This document shows, piece by piece, positions 8,222 to 17,318 of a DNA stretch of 55,705 bases. The position numbers were made by a program, and so were the translations under genes. The stretch is from Chitinophaga pinensis (GTDB taxonomy: Bacteria; Bacteroidota; Bacteroidia; M30B66), in assembly GCA_945883545.1 (NCBI GenBank), contig CAMCXT010000018.1, positions 1 through 55,705 on the forward strand, written 5' to 3'. The notes beneath the pieces were generated by a model. The model did no database searches. It was not told the DNA's origin and was given only the letters and a program-made list of their open reading frames with translations. Positions within the stretch are counted from its first letter, which is position 1; every line of letters begins with the position of its first letter.

Positions 8222-8983
8222 TCAGCCAAAAAAATCTAGAACTGCATCACTAAAAAGTTGAGGTTTTTCGGCATGAAGCCAATGTCCTGCATTCTCGATA
8301 GTTTGCAACTCAGCGTTTGGAAACTGGATTTGGATATTTGCCCAATCCTCCGGTAAAATATACCGGCTGTTGCCACCTCTCAAAAAGCGTGTTTCGGTGA
8401 AAATTTGCTCCGGAGGAACTGCTGCGCCTACTTCCTCAATATGCTTTGAAATTGATGTTAAATTAAAACGCCAAGCGAAACCGCCATCTTCTTTTCGGTA
8501 TAAATTCTTCAGCAGAAACTGTCGTGTTCCAACATCAGGAATTTTTTCTGTCATTAATTTTTCCGCGGTTAATCGGTCGGGAAGTGATGCAGGGTCGATT
8601 TCATGAAGTGCAGCAAGTATTTCTTGGTGGTGCGGCGTGTAATGTCTCGGACCAATGTCTGCAATGATCATTTTATCAACCATATGCGGATATTTCAGCG
8701 CAAAGTACATCGCTGTTTTTCCACCCATCGAATGGCCAATTAAATAAATGGATGTTAGGTTTTCCGCTTGCAGGGTTTCCAATAAATCTTCTGCCATCAA
8801 GGCATAACTGAATGCATCTTCTTGAGGCGATTGACCGTGGTTGCGCTGGTCGATTGTGTAAACCATAAACTTGTCCGACCAAGCTCTTGCCAAGGATGTC
8901 CAATTGTCGGATTGCCCAAACAGCCCATGCAAAATAACTAGCGGCTTTCCTGATTCCCCGAATTTTCTGAAGAATAGCTTCAT
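8222..8983 (-). CDS. Alpha/beta hydrolase (YbfF-like esterase family)
   Basis: A 253-residue alpha/beta hydrolase. The oxyanion-hole segment LHGLFGQSDNW (19-29), nucleophile elbow GHSMGG with Ser85 and the late His at about 234 (NAGHWLHAEKP) give a full catalytic triad together with an acidic residue between them. The HGLFGxxDNW pattern matches the YbfF/ABHD11 group of esterases and thioesterases. No signal peptide, so cytoplasmic. The start ATG overlaps the pdxJ stop (ATGA), indicating translational coupling with pdxJ. Substrate unknown. Confidence 0.88.
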   Translation of the reverse strand: MKLFFRKFGESGKPLVILHGLFGQSDNWTSLARAWSDKFMVYTIDQRNHGQSPQEDAFSYALMAEDLLETLQAENLTSIYLIGHSMGGKTAMYFALKYPHMVDKMIIADIGPRHYTPHHQEILAALHEIDPASLPDRLTAEKLMTEKIPDVGTRQFLLKNLYRKEDGGFAWRFNLTSISKHIEEVGAAVPPEQIFTETRFLRGGNSRYILPEDWANIQIQFPNAELQTIENAGHWLHAEKPQLFSDAVLDFFG

Positions 8984-9693
8984 TTCAATTGTTCTAAATA
9001 CAAGTGAACCGTTTTTTCAAGCCCAAGATAAAGTGCTTCGGAAACCAATGCATGTCCAATAGATACTTCCATCAGATGTGGAATTTCCTGAGAAAAGTAT
9101 TTCAAATTGAAGCTGTTGAGATCGTGTCCAGCATTTACTCCCAATCCTAAGCTATGCGCTCTAATTGCAGATTTCTTGTAGGGCAGTATTGCTTTTTCAG
9201 GGTTTTCAGGATATAACCGGGCGAATGCTTCTGTGTAGAGCTCGATTCGGTCGGTACCTGTAGCTGCTGCTGATTCATACAATGAAAGATCTGTATCCAT
9301 GAAAATGGACGTCCTGATCCCATGATTTTTGAGCTCAGTTACAATATCGGTGAGCAAACTTTGATGTTCGAGAGTGTTCCATCCAGCATTTGATGTAAGT
9401 GCTTCAGGTGGATCTGGAACCAAAGTAACTTGATGTGGTTTCACTCGGCAAACGATATCGATGAACTCCTTCGAAGGATAGCCTTCCACATTCAACTCGG
9501 TGGTAACGATTTGTTTGAGGTTTTCCACGTCTTTATAGGTCGCGTGGCGTTGATCCGGACGGGGATGAATGGTGATTCCATGAGCTCCAAAAGACTCCAC
9601 GGCTTTCGCAGCAGCCAAAACATCGGGCGTGTTGCCTCCTCTGGAGTTTCTGATTAGGGCAATTTTATTGAGATTAACACTCAGGCTGACCAT
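8980..9693 (-). CDS. pdxJ: Pyridoxine 5'-phosphate synthase
   Basis: A 237-residue TIM-barrel enzyme that joins 3-amino-2-oxopropyl phosphate and deoxyxylulose 5-phosphate to give pyridoxine 5'-phosphate, the last ring-forming step of DXP-dependent vitamin B6 synthesis. VNLNKIALIRNSRGG at the N-terminus, GITIHPRPDQRH (about 40-51), VTLVPDPPE and NAGHDLN are PdxJ signatures. The start is the ATG at 9691-9693; an upstream in-frame ATG at 9727-9729 would precede the -7 element at 9711-9718 and add 12 unconserved residues. First gene of a two-gene overlapping unit with the alpha/beta hydrolase. Confidence 0.95.
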   Translation of the reverse strand: MVSLSVNLNKIALIRNSRGGNTPDVLAAAKAVESFGAHGITIHPRPDQRHATYKDVENLKQIVTTELNVEGYPSKEFIDIVCRVKPHQVTLVPDPPEALTSNAGWNTLEHQSLLTDIVTELKNHGIRTSIFMDTDLSLYESAAATGTDRIELYTEAFARLYPENPEKAILPYKKSAIRAHSLGLGVNAGHDLNSFNLKYFSQEIPHLMEVSIGHALVSEALYLGLEKTVHLYLEQLK

Positions 9694-9710
9694 ATGAAAA
9701 GAATTTCGCA

Positions 9711-9718
9711 CAAAGCTA
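9711..9718 (-). promoter_or_regulatory. -7 element of the pdxJ promoter
   Basis: On the minus strand this reads TAGCTTTG, a full match to the Bacteroidota TAnnTTTG -7 element, 17 nt upstream of the pdxJ ATG. No clear TTTG is seen at the -33 distance. Confidence 0.5.
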
Positions 9719-9826
9719 CAAAAGCACACAGCAAGGTTGTTGTGTTAATTAGAATTACATAGGTTTGTTTGATAAGGAAACAAATAACTTGCGATCACGT
9801 TACTTCATCAACGAGGCAGTATAAAA

Positions 9827-10489
9827 ATGTTAGCAGAAGAATTAATTACCGATACTATTCCACCGCTGAAAACGTCCGATTCAGGCATAAAGGCATTGCA
9901 TTGGATGGATGAGTTTAGGGTTTCACATCTTCCGATTGTGAACCACAATGAGTTTTTGGGATTGGTATCAGATACCGACATCCTCGACCTCAACGCGCCA
10001 GAAGAAGCACTTGGCAACCATCCACTTACATTGATTCGTCCATTTGTTTATGCCACTGAGCACATTTTCGAAGTGCTAAAGTTGGTTGCCAAAATGAATC
10101 TTACTTTGGTTCCCGTGTTGGATGCAGACAACAATTATTTGGGAAACATCAGCTTAAGAACCTTGGTTGAACATTTTGCTGCCACTGCTTCAGTTCAAAA
10201 TCCAGGCGGAATTATTGTTTTAGAGTTAAATCAAAACGATTATAGTCTGGCTCAGATTTCTAGGATTGTTGAGGAAAACGACACCAAAATCCTTAGCCTC
10301 AGCTTGAACAACAATGAAGATTCAACGATGGTTGAACTCACCATAAAAGTGAATCGTGAAGACATCAGGTCGATCCTGGCATCCTTTGCTAGATATAACA
10401 TTCAGGTTAAAGCAACATTCCAGCAAAGCGAGTTTTCCGAAGATTTAAGGAACCGATTCGATATGTTTATGAACTACATCAATATGTAA
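9827..10489 (+). CDS. CBS-pair protein with C-terminal ACT-like domain
   Basis: A 220-residue cytosolic protein. Two CBS motifs lie at about residues 5-60 (SHLPIVNHNEFLGLVSDTDIL) and 70-125 (TLVPVLDADNNYLGNISLRTL). The remaining ~85 residues (IIVLELNQNDYSLAQISRIV..., then a VELTIKVN strand) look like an ACT-type alpha/beta domain. CBS pairs usually bind adenine nucleotides and ACT domains small metabolites, so a regulatory sensor role is inferred; no catalytic motif is present. It is 51 bp upstream of the NAD kinase on the same strand, probably in one operon with it. Confidence 0.85.
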   Translation: MLAEELITDTIPPLKTSDSGIKALHWMDEFRVSHLPIVNHNEFLGLVSDTDILDLNAPEEALGNHPLTLIRPFVYATEHIFEVLKLVAKMNLTLVPVLDADNNYLGNISLRTLVEHFAATASVQNPGGIIVLELNQNDYSLAQISRIVEENDTKILSLSLNNNEDSTMVELTIKVNREDIRSILASFARYNIQVKATFQQSEFSEDLRNRFDMFMNYINM

Positions 10490-10540
10490 TTCACTTCCCA
10501 TTCGGAATTGCTTTCTATCTTCGCTCATCATTCGCGAAGC

Positions 10541-11416
10541 ATGCGTATAGCCATTTTTGGAAGAACATTTAGTGAAAGCAGAAATGCCCCGGTGAAGGAA
10601 TTGTACAATTCACTTCTTAATCTAGGTGCACATTTGGTTGTTTATGAGCCATTTTTCAAACAAACCAAGAAGCTGATTTCACAGGATCTCAAAATTGAAA
10701 CTTTTAATGTTTCTAAACCCCCTGTTAATTGTAGGTTGATGATTACAATTGGAGGAGATGGCACCTTGTTGGAAGCCATTACCCACGTTCGAAATTCGGG
10801 CATTCCAATCATGGGAATTAACACAGGAAGACTAGGTTTTTTGACCGCTTTTTCGAAAGACGAAATCCCTCAAGCTGTCGAATTGTTGGGCAGAAATAAA
10901 CTATCTGTAGAAGATCGAACATTGTTGGAATTGATCACCGAACCCAATCCATTTGCGACATTCCCGTATGCACTAAACGAAGCCACCTTGCACAAAAAGG
11001 ATAGCTCTTCGATGGTGACGCTTCAGGTGAAAAGAAATGGCGATATGCTTAATCATTATTGGGCCGATGGCTTGATTGTGAGCACTGCCACTGGATCAAC
11101 CGGATATTCTTTGTCTTGTGGAGGTCCGATTATGTTGCCAAGCTCGAAGAACTTCATTTTAACACCAATTGCACCGCACAATTTGAATGTTAGGCCATTG
11201 GTAATTTCGGAGGAAGATCTTCTAACGATCAAATCTGAAGTGCGCGGAAAGGAAATAATGGTTTCGTTAGACTCTCGATCGGCACCAATTGCAGCAAGTC
11301 AAGAACTGGAAATTCGAAAAGCGCCTTTTACGATTAAACTAGTTCGCCGCGATGGATTTGATTTTCTTGACACCATTCGAGAAAAGCTGATGTGGGGCAC
11401 CGACAAGCGCAATTAA
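10541..11416 (+). CDS. nadK: NAD kinase
   Basis: A 291-residue ATP-NAD kinase, making NADP from NAD. The GGDGT phosphate-binding motif is at 71-75, followed by NTGRLGFLT and the NAD-site signature ATGSTGYSLSCGGP in the second domain. The start is the ATG at 10541 (MRIAIFGRTF), which gives the usual N-terminus; the frame extends 11 codons further up without conserved sequence. It stands between the CBS-ACT protein and the DUF6089 genes, a gene order I recognise from other Bacteroidota. Confidence 0.96.
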   Translation: MRIAIFGRTFSESRNAPVKELYNSLLNLGAHLVVYEPFFKQTKKLISQDLKIETFNVSKPPVNCRLMITIGGDGTLLEAITHVRNSGIPIMGINTGRLGFLTAFSKDEIPQAVELLGRNKLSVEDRTLLELITEPNPFATFPYALNEATLHKKDSSSMVTLQVKRNGDMLNHYWADGLIVSTATGSTGYSLSCGGPIMLPSSKNFILTPIAPHNLNVRPLVISEEDLLTIKSEVRGKEIMVSLDSRSAPIAASQELEIRKAPFTIKLVRRDGFDFLDTIREKLMWGTDKRN

Positions 11417-11469
11417 AATTGTATTTGATCGGATTTGAAAAAATGGTGTAGCTGGTTTATTTTATTTGG

Positions 11470-11477
11470 TATATTTG
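11470..11477 (+). promoter_or_regulatory. -7 element upstream of the first DUF6089 gene
   Basis: TATATTTG, a full TAnnTTTG match, 22 nt upstream of the ATG at 11500. A -33 TTTG at the expected distance is not obvious. Confidence 0.45.
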
Positions 11478-11499
11478 CTCGATCTGGAACTGCCAGCTG

Positions 11500-12423
11500 A
11501 TGAAAAAAGTATTTATATTATTCCTATTCTTAGTCTTTACCACTGTGTCTTTACAGGCACAGCGCAAGAAAACGCGTTTCCTTGACCGAAGTGAAACAGT
11601 ATATGGAATTGGGTTTTCCAACTTCCTTGGAGAATTAGGTGGTCGAGACATGATTGGCACCAACGGTATTCGAGATCTTGAAATGATTTTGACAAGACCA
11701 TCCGTTCATTTGGGCTTTCGTTACCGGAGAAATCCGATCTTATCTTTCAAATTAAATTTTATTTACGGAGTTGTTGCTGGTCGAGATTCTTTAACCAAAG
11801 AGCCTTTTCGCCGAAACCGTAACCTTTCCTTTAAATCTCCAATTTTTGAAACATCACTTCAAGCGGAGATCTCAGTTCTTCAATTAAAGTCTACCAAAAG
11901 CCGCTACGTACTTCGTGGGGTTCGCGGTAAGAGTGGGATCGACTTGAATATCTACCTTTACGGTGGTATTGGAGGATTTTACTTCAATCCTCAATCTAAA
12001 CTTGGCGGGAAATGGTGGTCACTACAACCGTTAGGTACTGAAGGTCAAGGCATAGCCGCATCAAGAACACCGTATAAACGTGTTCAAGCATGTTTCCCGA
12101 TTGGTGCAGGATTTCGACTGCCGCTTTCTGATAAAAACTGGACAATTGGTTTCGAATATGGAATTCGACTTACAACAACCGATTATATCGATGATGTAAG
12201 CACCACTTATTTCTCTCCAACTTTGATTTCCCAAAAGTACGGCCCTGTTGCTGCACAATTGTCGAATCGTTCGAATCCAGCAAGTCCTGATTACTTGCCT
12301 TTGTCTACTGGTACTGGCCAACAACGTGGCGACCCAACCGATAAAGATGCCTATATGATGGGCACAATTACATTGACATACCGATTAAAATCAGGAAGAT
12401 CGGTACTTCCAAAATTCCGGTAA
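11500..12423 (+). CDS. DUF6089-family outer-membrane beta-barrel protein, copy 1
   Basis: A 307-residue exported protein with a signal peptide (MKKVFILFLFLVFTTVSLQAQ). It begins SETVYGIGFSNFLGELGG and has alternating hydrophobic strands through its length, as in a small outer-membrane barrel. Family markers are QPLGTEGQG (from residue 176), DYIDDVSTTY and the end motif QQRGDPTDKD. The next gene carries the same three motifs. The family has no established function; its constant position before uppS and bamA suggests a role in envelope assembly. Confidence 0.85.
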   Translation: MKKVFILFLFLVFTTVSLQAQRKKTRFLDRSETVYGIGFSNFLGELGGRDMIGTNGIRDLEMILTRPSVHLGFRYRRNPILSFKLNFIYGVVAGRDSLTKEPFRRNRNLSFKSPIFETSLQAEISVLQLKSTKSRYVLRGVRGKSGIDLNIYLYGGIGGFYFNPQSKLGGKWWSLQPLGTEGQGIAASRTPYKRVQACFPIGAGFRLPLSDKNWTIGFEYGIRLTTTDYIDDVSTTYFSPTLISQKYGPVAAQLSNRSNPASPDYLPLSTGTGQQRGDPTDKDAYMMGTITLTYRLKSGRSVLPKFR

Positions 12424-12454
12424 CTATTCTACGTTATCCAGGGTATAATTCCCT

Positions 12455-13288
12455 ATGATGAGAAGAGGATTTCTCTTTATTGTTCTGTTGGTTGCTGGTG
12501 GACAGGTTTCCGCCCAATCTTTCAAAAAGTATTCTGAACTCGGTTTGTTTGGAGGTGTTTCCTACTATATGGGAGAGCTCAATCCTGGGAAACCATTTTT
12601 TATGCCTTCGTTTGCGGGAGGGTTGGTTTTTAAACACAACTACAATGCAAGATGGGCTTGGCGAATCAGTGCTTTGTATGGTAATGTTCAAGCCGACGAT
12701 TCGAGATCGGAAGTGCCTTCACAAATCCAGCGAAATTTATCCTTCCGTTCTCAAGTGATTGAATTCTCGCCCATGTTAGAGTTTAATTTCTTCCCATACG
12801 AAGTTGGAAACCTTAATCGCCCTGCAACTCCATATATTTTTGGTGGTTTCGCGTTGTTTAGGTTTAATCCCAAAGCCGAATATCAAGGCGATTGGGTAGC
12901 ATTGCAACCACTTGGAACAGAAGGTCAAGGAACAGTACTCTTTCCCGACCGAAAAGAATATTCGCTCATTAATGCAGCGTTCCCATTTGGAATTGGATTC
13001 AAATTTCACGCTGGTCGCTTAGCATTGGCGGTCGAGTGGGGGCTGCGTAAAACCTTCACCGATTATTTGGATGATGTAAGTACAACTTACGTTGATCCCG
13101 ATTTGCTTTATGCTACAAACGGTGTATTGGCAGCTCTTATCGCTGATCGATCTGTTGTAAATCCAGGTGAAATTAACACTGGTCGCCAACGTGGAAATCC
13201 AAGCAACAAAGACTGGTATTCTTTCGCAGGAATCACTTTAAGCTATAAACTTTCCCGCAAGGAGTCAGTTTGCCCAGCCTATCAATAA
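12455..13288 (+). CDS. DUF6089-family outer-membrane beta-barrel protein, copy 2
   Basis: A 277-residue paralogue of the gene before it, 31 bp downstream on the same strand. Signal peptide (MMRRGFLFIVLLVAGGQVSAQ), then YSELGLFGGVSYYMGELNPGK. It shares QPLGTEGQG (from residue 151), DYLDDVSTTY and RQRGNPSNKDWY with copy 1, but the sequences between the motifs have diverged strongly, so the duplication is old. Its 3' end contains the -33 box of the uppS promoter. Confidence 0.85.
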   Translation: MMRRGFLFIVLLVAGGQVSAQSFKKYSELGLFGGVSYYMGELNPGKPFFMPSFAGGLVFKHNYNARWAWRISALYGNVQADDSRSEVPSQIQRNLSFRSQVIEFSPMLEFNFFPYEVGNLNRPATPYIFGGFALFRFNPKAEYQGDWVALQPLGTEGQGTVLFPDRKEYSLINAAFPFGIGFKFHAGRLALAVEWGLRKTFTDYLDDVSTTYVDPDLLYATNGVLAALIADRSVVNPGEINTGRQRGNPSNKDWYSFAGITLSYKLSRKESVCPAYQ

Positions 13289-13301
13289 ACGATTATCTTT
13301 G
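13269..13301 (+). promoter_or_regulatory. uppS promoter
   Basis: TTTG (13269-13272), a 21-nt spacer and TATCTTTG (13294-13301) match the Bacteroidota TTTG / TAnnTTTG consensus fully. It lies across the stop of the second DUF6089 gene and gives a leader of about 25-30 nt before the uppS ATG at 13335. Confidence 0.7.
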
Positions 13302-13334
13302 TCGGTCGCTTGAATACCTGACGCAATCGAATAA

Positions 13335-14081
13335 ATGGCTGGATTAAAAGAAGAAATCAACCTGGATAATTTACCTAAGCACATCGCCGTTATCATGGAC
13401 GGAAATGGTCGTTGGGCAAAAATGAAAGGTAAACTCAGAACGTTTGGACATGAAAGTGGTGTAAAGGCCGTTAGAGAAACTGTTGAGACTTGCGCTGAAT
13501 TGGGTGTTTCTTATTTAACGCTGTATGCTTTCTCGACCGAAAACTGGAACCGTCCCAAATTTGAAATTAATGCATTGATGTCTTTGTTGGTATCTACTAT
13601 CGCTAGTGAAACCAAAACATTGATGAAGAACAATATTCGCCTTCAAACCATTGGCGACACGCTCACATTGCCTTCCAAATGTCAGCGAGAACTCAAAGAA
13701 GCTATAGATGCAACAGCTGGAAACACACGAATGACCTTGGTGCTTGCATTGAGTTATAGTTCGCGTTGGGAAATTACCAAAGCCATGAAGAATATGGCTT
13801 CGGATATTCAATCTGGTGCATTGAAAGAAGAAGAAATTACAGAATCTAAAATTTCTCAATACTTAGACACTTCCGGGATGCCTGACCCAGAGTTGCTCAT
13901 TCGTACCTCAGGAGAACACCGAATTAGTAACTTTTTGCTTTGGCAAATCTCTTATGCAGAGCTATTTTTTACCGACGTACTTTGGCCCGACTTCAGAAAG
14001 GAACATCTGTATGAAGCCATATTGAGTTACCAAGGAAGAGAGAGACGATTCGGCAAAACATCTGAACAAATAAGTGCCTAA
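13335..14081 (+). CDS. uppS: Undecaprenyl diphosphate synthase (cis-prenyltransferase)
   Basis: A 248-residue isoprenyl transferase that builds C55 undecaprenyl diphosphate from FPP and IPP, the lipid carrier for peptidoglycan and surface glycans. MDGNGRWA (21-28) holds the catalytic Asp22. FSTENWNRP and RTSGEHRISNFLLWQ are the other signature regions. Length is normal. The stop overlaps the bamA start (TAATG), so the carrier synthase and the barrel-assembly gene are translationally coupled. Confidence 0.97.
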   Translation: MAGLKEEINLDNLPKHIAVIMDGNGRWAKMKGKLRTFGHESGVKAVRETVETCAELGVSYLTLYAFSTENWNRPKFEINALMSLLVSTIASETKTLMKNNIRLQTIGDTLTLPSKCQRELKEAIDATAGNTRMTLVLALSYSSRWEITKAMKNMASDIQSGALKEEEITESKISQYLDTSGMPDPELLIRTSGEHRISNFLLWQISYAELFFTDVLWPDFRKEHLYEAILSYQGRERRFGKTSEQISA

Positions 14082-16606
14082 TGAACAAGATTTTACAATT
14101 ATTATTTTTGGGGTTGATATGGGTTTTTCCTGTGCACAGTCAGGTTTCACTTGGCGGCAATGGGAATGAAATCAACTTCGCAGAACCCAAAGAATACACC
14201 ATCGCTGGTGTTGAGTTTAAAACCAAAACCGGTAGTACGCTCGACAATACCATTCTGAAAATGCTAACTGGTTTGAACGAAGGGGATAAAATCATGATCC
14301 CTGGAGAGCAAATTTCAAAAGCCATTACAGCACTTTGGAAGCAATCGTTGTTTTCGGGAGTAGAAATTACGGCGCCGCGCATCGATGGAGATAAAATATT
14401 CCTTCAGATTAATCTTGAAGAAAAACCTCGTTTGTCGAGATTCAGAATTATTGGTGTTAAAAAATCGGATGCCGATGAACTTCGCGAAAGTTTAAATCTG
14501 ATGACCGGTAAAACTATCAGCGAGAATCTATTGGTAACCTCACGCAATACAGTGAAGGATTTTTACCTCGATAAAGGTTATCCTGATGCGGTGGTAGATG
14601 TTACAACTTATGCAGATACTGCCGCAACTGGCGGTCAGATTCTAAAAATCGAAGTCAACAAAGGCAATCGAATCAAGATCAACAAAATTCACTTCGTTGG
14701 AAACGAGCAGGTGAAGGCATCCAAACTCAAGCGGAAAATGAAGAATACCAAGGAAAATCCATGGTACAGCATTTTCACCACGTCGAAGTTTATGGAAGAC
14801 ACTTACCGAGAAGACCTCGATAAGGTATTGGCTATTTATTACGATAAAGGTTACAAAGACGCGCGAATTGTAATGGATACAGTTTATCGTGTCGACCAAA
14901 AGCATCTCAACATTGAAATCAAAATTGAAGAGGGCAGTCAGTACTTCTTTAGAAACATTACTTGGACGGGCAACATTAAGTACACATCTAAAGGCTTGAG
15001 CGACCGTTTAGGCATCAAGCGTGGCGAAGTTTACAACCAAGCATCCTTGGAGCAAAATCTCTTCATGAATGCTTCTGAAACCGACATCACTTCATTGTAT
15101 ATGAATGATGGTCACCTGTTTTTCCAAGTAACACCAGTGGAGCGCATCGTTGGGAAAGATTCGGTCGATATCGAAATGCGTATCTATGAAGGAAAGCAAG
15201 CGATCATCAATCGGGTAACAATTGTTGGGAACGACAAGACGAACGACCAGGTAATCATGCGTGAAATCAGAACGCGTCCCGGGCAGTTGTTCCGTAGATC
15301 GGATATTGTTCGTACGCAGCGTGAACTCTCGCAATTGGGCTATTTTGATCCTGAAAAAATGGGCGTTACTCCGGTGCCAAATCCACAAGATGGAACTGTA
15401 GATATTGAATACCGAGTGGAAGAGAAACCTTCCGATCAGCTGCAGCTTTCAGGTGGTTGGGGTGCAGGCCGTTTGATTGGGAACCTTGGTCTGGCGTTCA
15501 ATAATTTCAGTGCGAAAAAGTTCTTCAAAAAAGGAGCTTGGGCACCTATCCCTTCCGGGGATGGACAAAGACTATCGATCAATGCATCTTCCACGGGGCG
15601 TGCGTTTCAGAGTTATAATCTTTCGTTTACCGAACCTTGGTTGGGAGGTAGAAAGCCGAATTCACTAACTGTAACAGGTTTCCATTCAGTGTTTGGAAAT
15701 GGTGCAGCCAAAGATGATCCAAGCAGAAGCGTTACCAAAACTACTGGTCTTGTGGTTGGTTTCGGACGTCGTTTGAGGTGGCCAGATGACTTCTTCACCC
15801 TCCAGCATTCGGTGAATTATTCCTACTACGAATTGGCGAATTCATCGGCTTTCGGTTCGTTTACAAATGGCTTCGCTAATAACCTGAGCTTCTCTACAAC
15901 ATTTTCTAGAAACTCTGTAGATCAGCCTATTTATCCAGCATCTGGATCTACAATTAGCTTGAGTTTGCAATTTACTCCGCCTTACTCGATCATCAACAAT
16001 AACACTGCTGCCGATTTTGTAACCGACCAACAACGTTACAAATGGATCGAATTCCACAAATGGAAATTTGATGCGCAGTGGTTTACTCCCTTAACCAAAA
16101 ACAACAAGTTGGTGTTGATGACCAGAGCCAATTTTGGATTCCTTGGAAACTTTAGTGCAGCAAAGGGAACTTCACCATTTGAGCGCTTCCGTTTTGGTGG
16201 AACCGGACTCACTGGCTTAACTTGGGGAGCACAGTTCCTCGGTGCAGAGATTGTAGGTTTGCGTGGATATGAAGACGGCACGATTTCCAATCAAACCGGA
16301 AATTCAGATGCTGGCGATGCTCCAATTTACAACCGTTTAACGATGGAGTTGCGCTATCCAATTTCACTCAACCCTTCAGCCACAGTTTTCGGCTTGGCGT
16401 TCCTTGAAGGAGGCAATGCATGGAACAATTTCCGCGATTTTGATCCATTCAACTTGAAGCGTTCTGCTGGTGTGGGTGTTAGGGTGTTCTTACCGATGTT
16501 TGGCTTACTTGGACTTGATTATGGTTACCGATTCGACACACTCACAGGGTATCCAAACATGCAGAAAGGAATTTTCCATTTTATTATTGGTCAGAATTTC
16601 AATTAA
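14081..16606 (+). CDS. bamA: Outer-membrane protein assembly factor BamA
   Basis: An 841-residue Omp85 protein that folds and inserts beta-barrel proteins in the outer membrane. Signal peptide at about 1-21, then about five POTRA domains (about 35-455) with repeated strand-helix units (for example INKIHFVGNEQVKASKLKR and INRVTIVGNDKTNDQVIMR). A C-terminal barrel (about 465-841) follows. The RGY motif of extracellular loop 6 is visible in GLRGYEDG. The last strand ends FHFIIGQNFN. It follows uppS in an overlapping pair and precedes two Skp-like chaperone genes that deliver barrel proteins to it. Confidence 0.96.
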   Translation: MNKILQLLFLGLIWVFPVHSQVSLGGNGNEINFAEPKEYTIAGVEFKTKTGSTLDNTILKMLTGLNEGDKIMIPGEQISKAITALWKQSLFSGVEITAPRIDGDKIFLQINLEEKPRLSRFRIIGVKKSDADELRESLNLMTGKTISENLLVTSRNTVKDFYLDKGYPDAVVDVTTYADTAATGGQILKIEVNKGNRIKINKIHFVGNEQVKASKLKRKMKNTKENPWYSIFTTSKFMEDTYREDLDKVLAIYYDKGYKDARIVMDTVYRVDQKHLNIEIKIEEGSQYFFRNITWTGNIKYTSKGLSDRLGIKRGEVYNQASLEQNLFMNASETDITSLYMNDGHLFFQVTPVERIVGKDSVDIEMRIYEGKQAIINRVTIVGNDKTNDQVIMREIRTRPGQLFRRSDIVRTQRELSQLGYFDPEKMGVTPVPNPQDGTVDIEYRVEEKPSDQLQLSGGWGAGRLIGNLGLAFNNFSAKKFFKKGAWAPIPSGDGQRLSINASSTGRAFQSYNLSFTEPWLGGRKPNSLTVTGFHSVFGNGAAKDDPSRSVTKTTGLVVGFGRRLRWPDDFFTLQHSVNYSYYELANSSAFGSFTNGFANNLSFSTTFSRNSVDQPIYPASGSTISLSLQFTPPYSIINNNTAADFVTDQQRYKWIEFHKWKFDAQWFTPLTKNNKLVLMTRANFGFLGNFSAAKGTSPFERFRFGGTGLTGLTWGAQFLGAEIVGLRGYEDGTISNQTGNSDAGDAPIYNRLTMELRYPISLNPSATVFGLAFLEGGNAWNNFRDFDPFNLKRSAGVGVRVFLPMFGLLGLDYGYRFDTLTGYPNMQKGIFHFIIGQNFN

Positions 16607-16691
16607 TTATAAATCAATTGGTCGTATGAAGGTCGAAACCCATTGTTTTGCATGATCTTTGAGTTCGGCCTGAAAAACATACGAAAATGAT

Positions 16692-16699
16692 TACTTTTG
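16692..16699 (+). promoter_or_regulatory. -7 element upstream of the first ompH gene
   Basis: TACTTTTG, a full TAnnTTTG match, 20 nt upstream of the ATG at 16720. It would let the chaperone pair be transcribed apart from bamA. No -33 TTTG at the expected spacing. Confidence 0.45.
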
Positions 16700-16719
16700 C
16701 AGCCTCCGAAAAGCCGGTT

Positions 16720-17298
16720 ATGAAAAAACTCCTCTTAGGTTTATTTGCAATCCTCGCCTTCACAGCGAGTGTATCGGCGCAGAAATTTGGGTTTGTAGAT
16801 TCTCAGTATATCCTTGAGAATATTCCTGAATATAAATCTGCACAACAACAACTCGATCGTATTTCACTTCAGTGGCAAAAAGAAATTGAAGCGAAATTCG
16901 CCGAGATCGATAAGATGTACAAAGATTTCCAAGCGGAGTCGATTCTTTTGTCGGACGACATGAAGAAGAAGCGCGAAGATGAAATCATCGACAAAGAAAA
17001 AGCTGCAAAAGAACTTCAAAAGCAGCGGTTTGGAAAGGGTGGAGATTTGTTAAAACGCCGCCAAGAGTTGATCAAACCTATTCAAGATAAAGTTTACAAT
17101 GCAATCAAGGATATTTCCACGACCAAAAATTATGTGGCAGTATTCGACAAGTCGAGCGATCTAACGATCCTCTACACCAATCCAAAATTCGACATTAGCG
17201 ACGCCGTTTTAGAAGAAATGGGCTACACACCTGCCAAGAAAGCTGATGATGACGGTTCAGGAGGCGGCGGTTCCGGAACTGATGCACCTAAAAAATAA
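16720..17298 (+). CDS. OmpH/Skp-family periplasmic chaperone, copy 1
   Basis: A 192-residue protein starting at the ATG at 16720 with a signal peptide (MKKLLLGLFAILAFTASVSAQ); an ATG 33 nt upstream overlaps the -7 element and is rejected. After the short strand KFGFVDSQYIL comes a long charged coiled coil (about 40-135), the tentacle of Skp-type trimers that hold unfolded outer-membrane proteins. The C-terminus is an acidic and glycine-rich tail (DDDGSGGGGSG) that the second copy lacks. Located directly behind bamA, as expected for its client route. Confidence 0.92.
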   Translation: MKKLLLGLFAILAFTASVSAQKFGFVDSQYILENIPEYKSAQQQLDRISLQWQKEIEAKFAEIDKMYKDFQAESILLSDDMKKKREDEIIDKEKAAKELQKQRFGKGGDLLKRRQELIKPIQDKVYNAIKDISTTKNYVAVFDKSSDLTILYTNPKFDISDAVLEEMGYTPAKKADDDGSGGGGSGTDAPKK

Positions 17299-17318
17299 TA
17301 ACCATTGATATCACCCAA

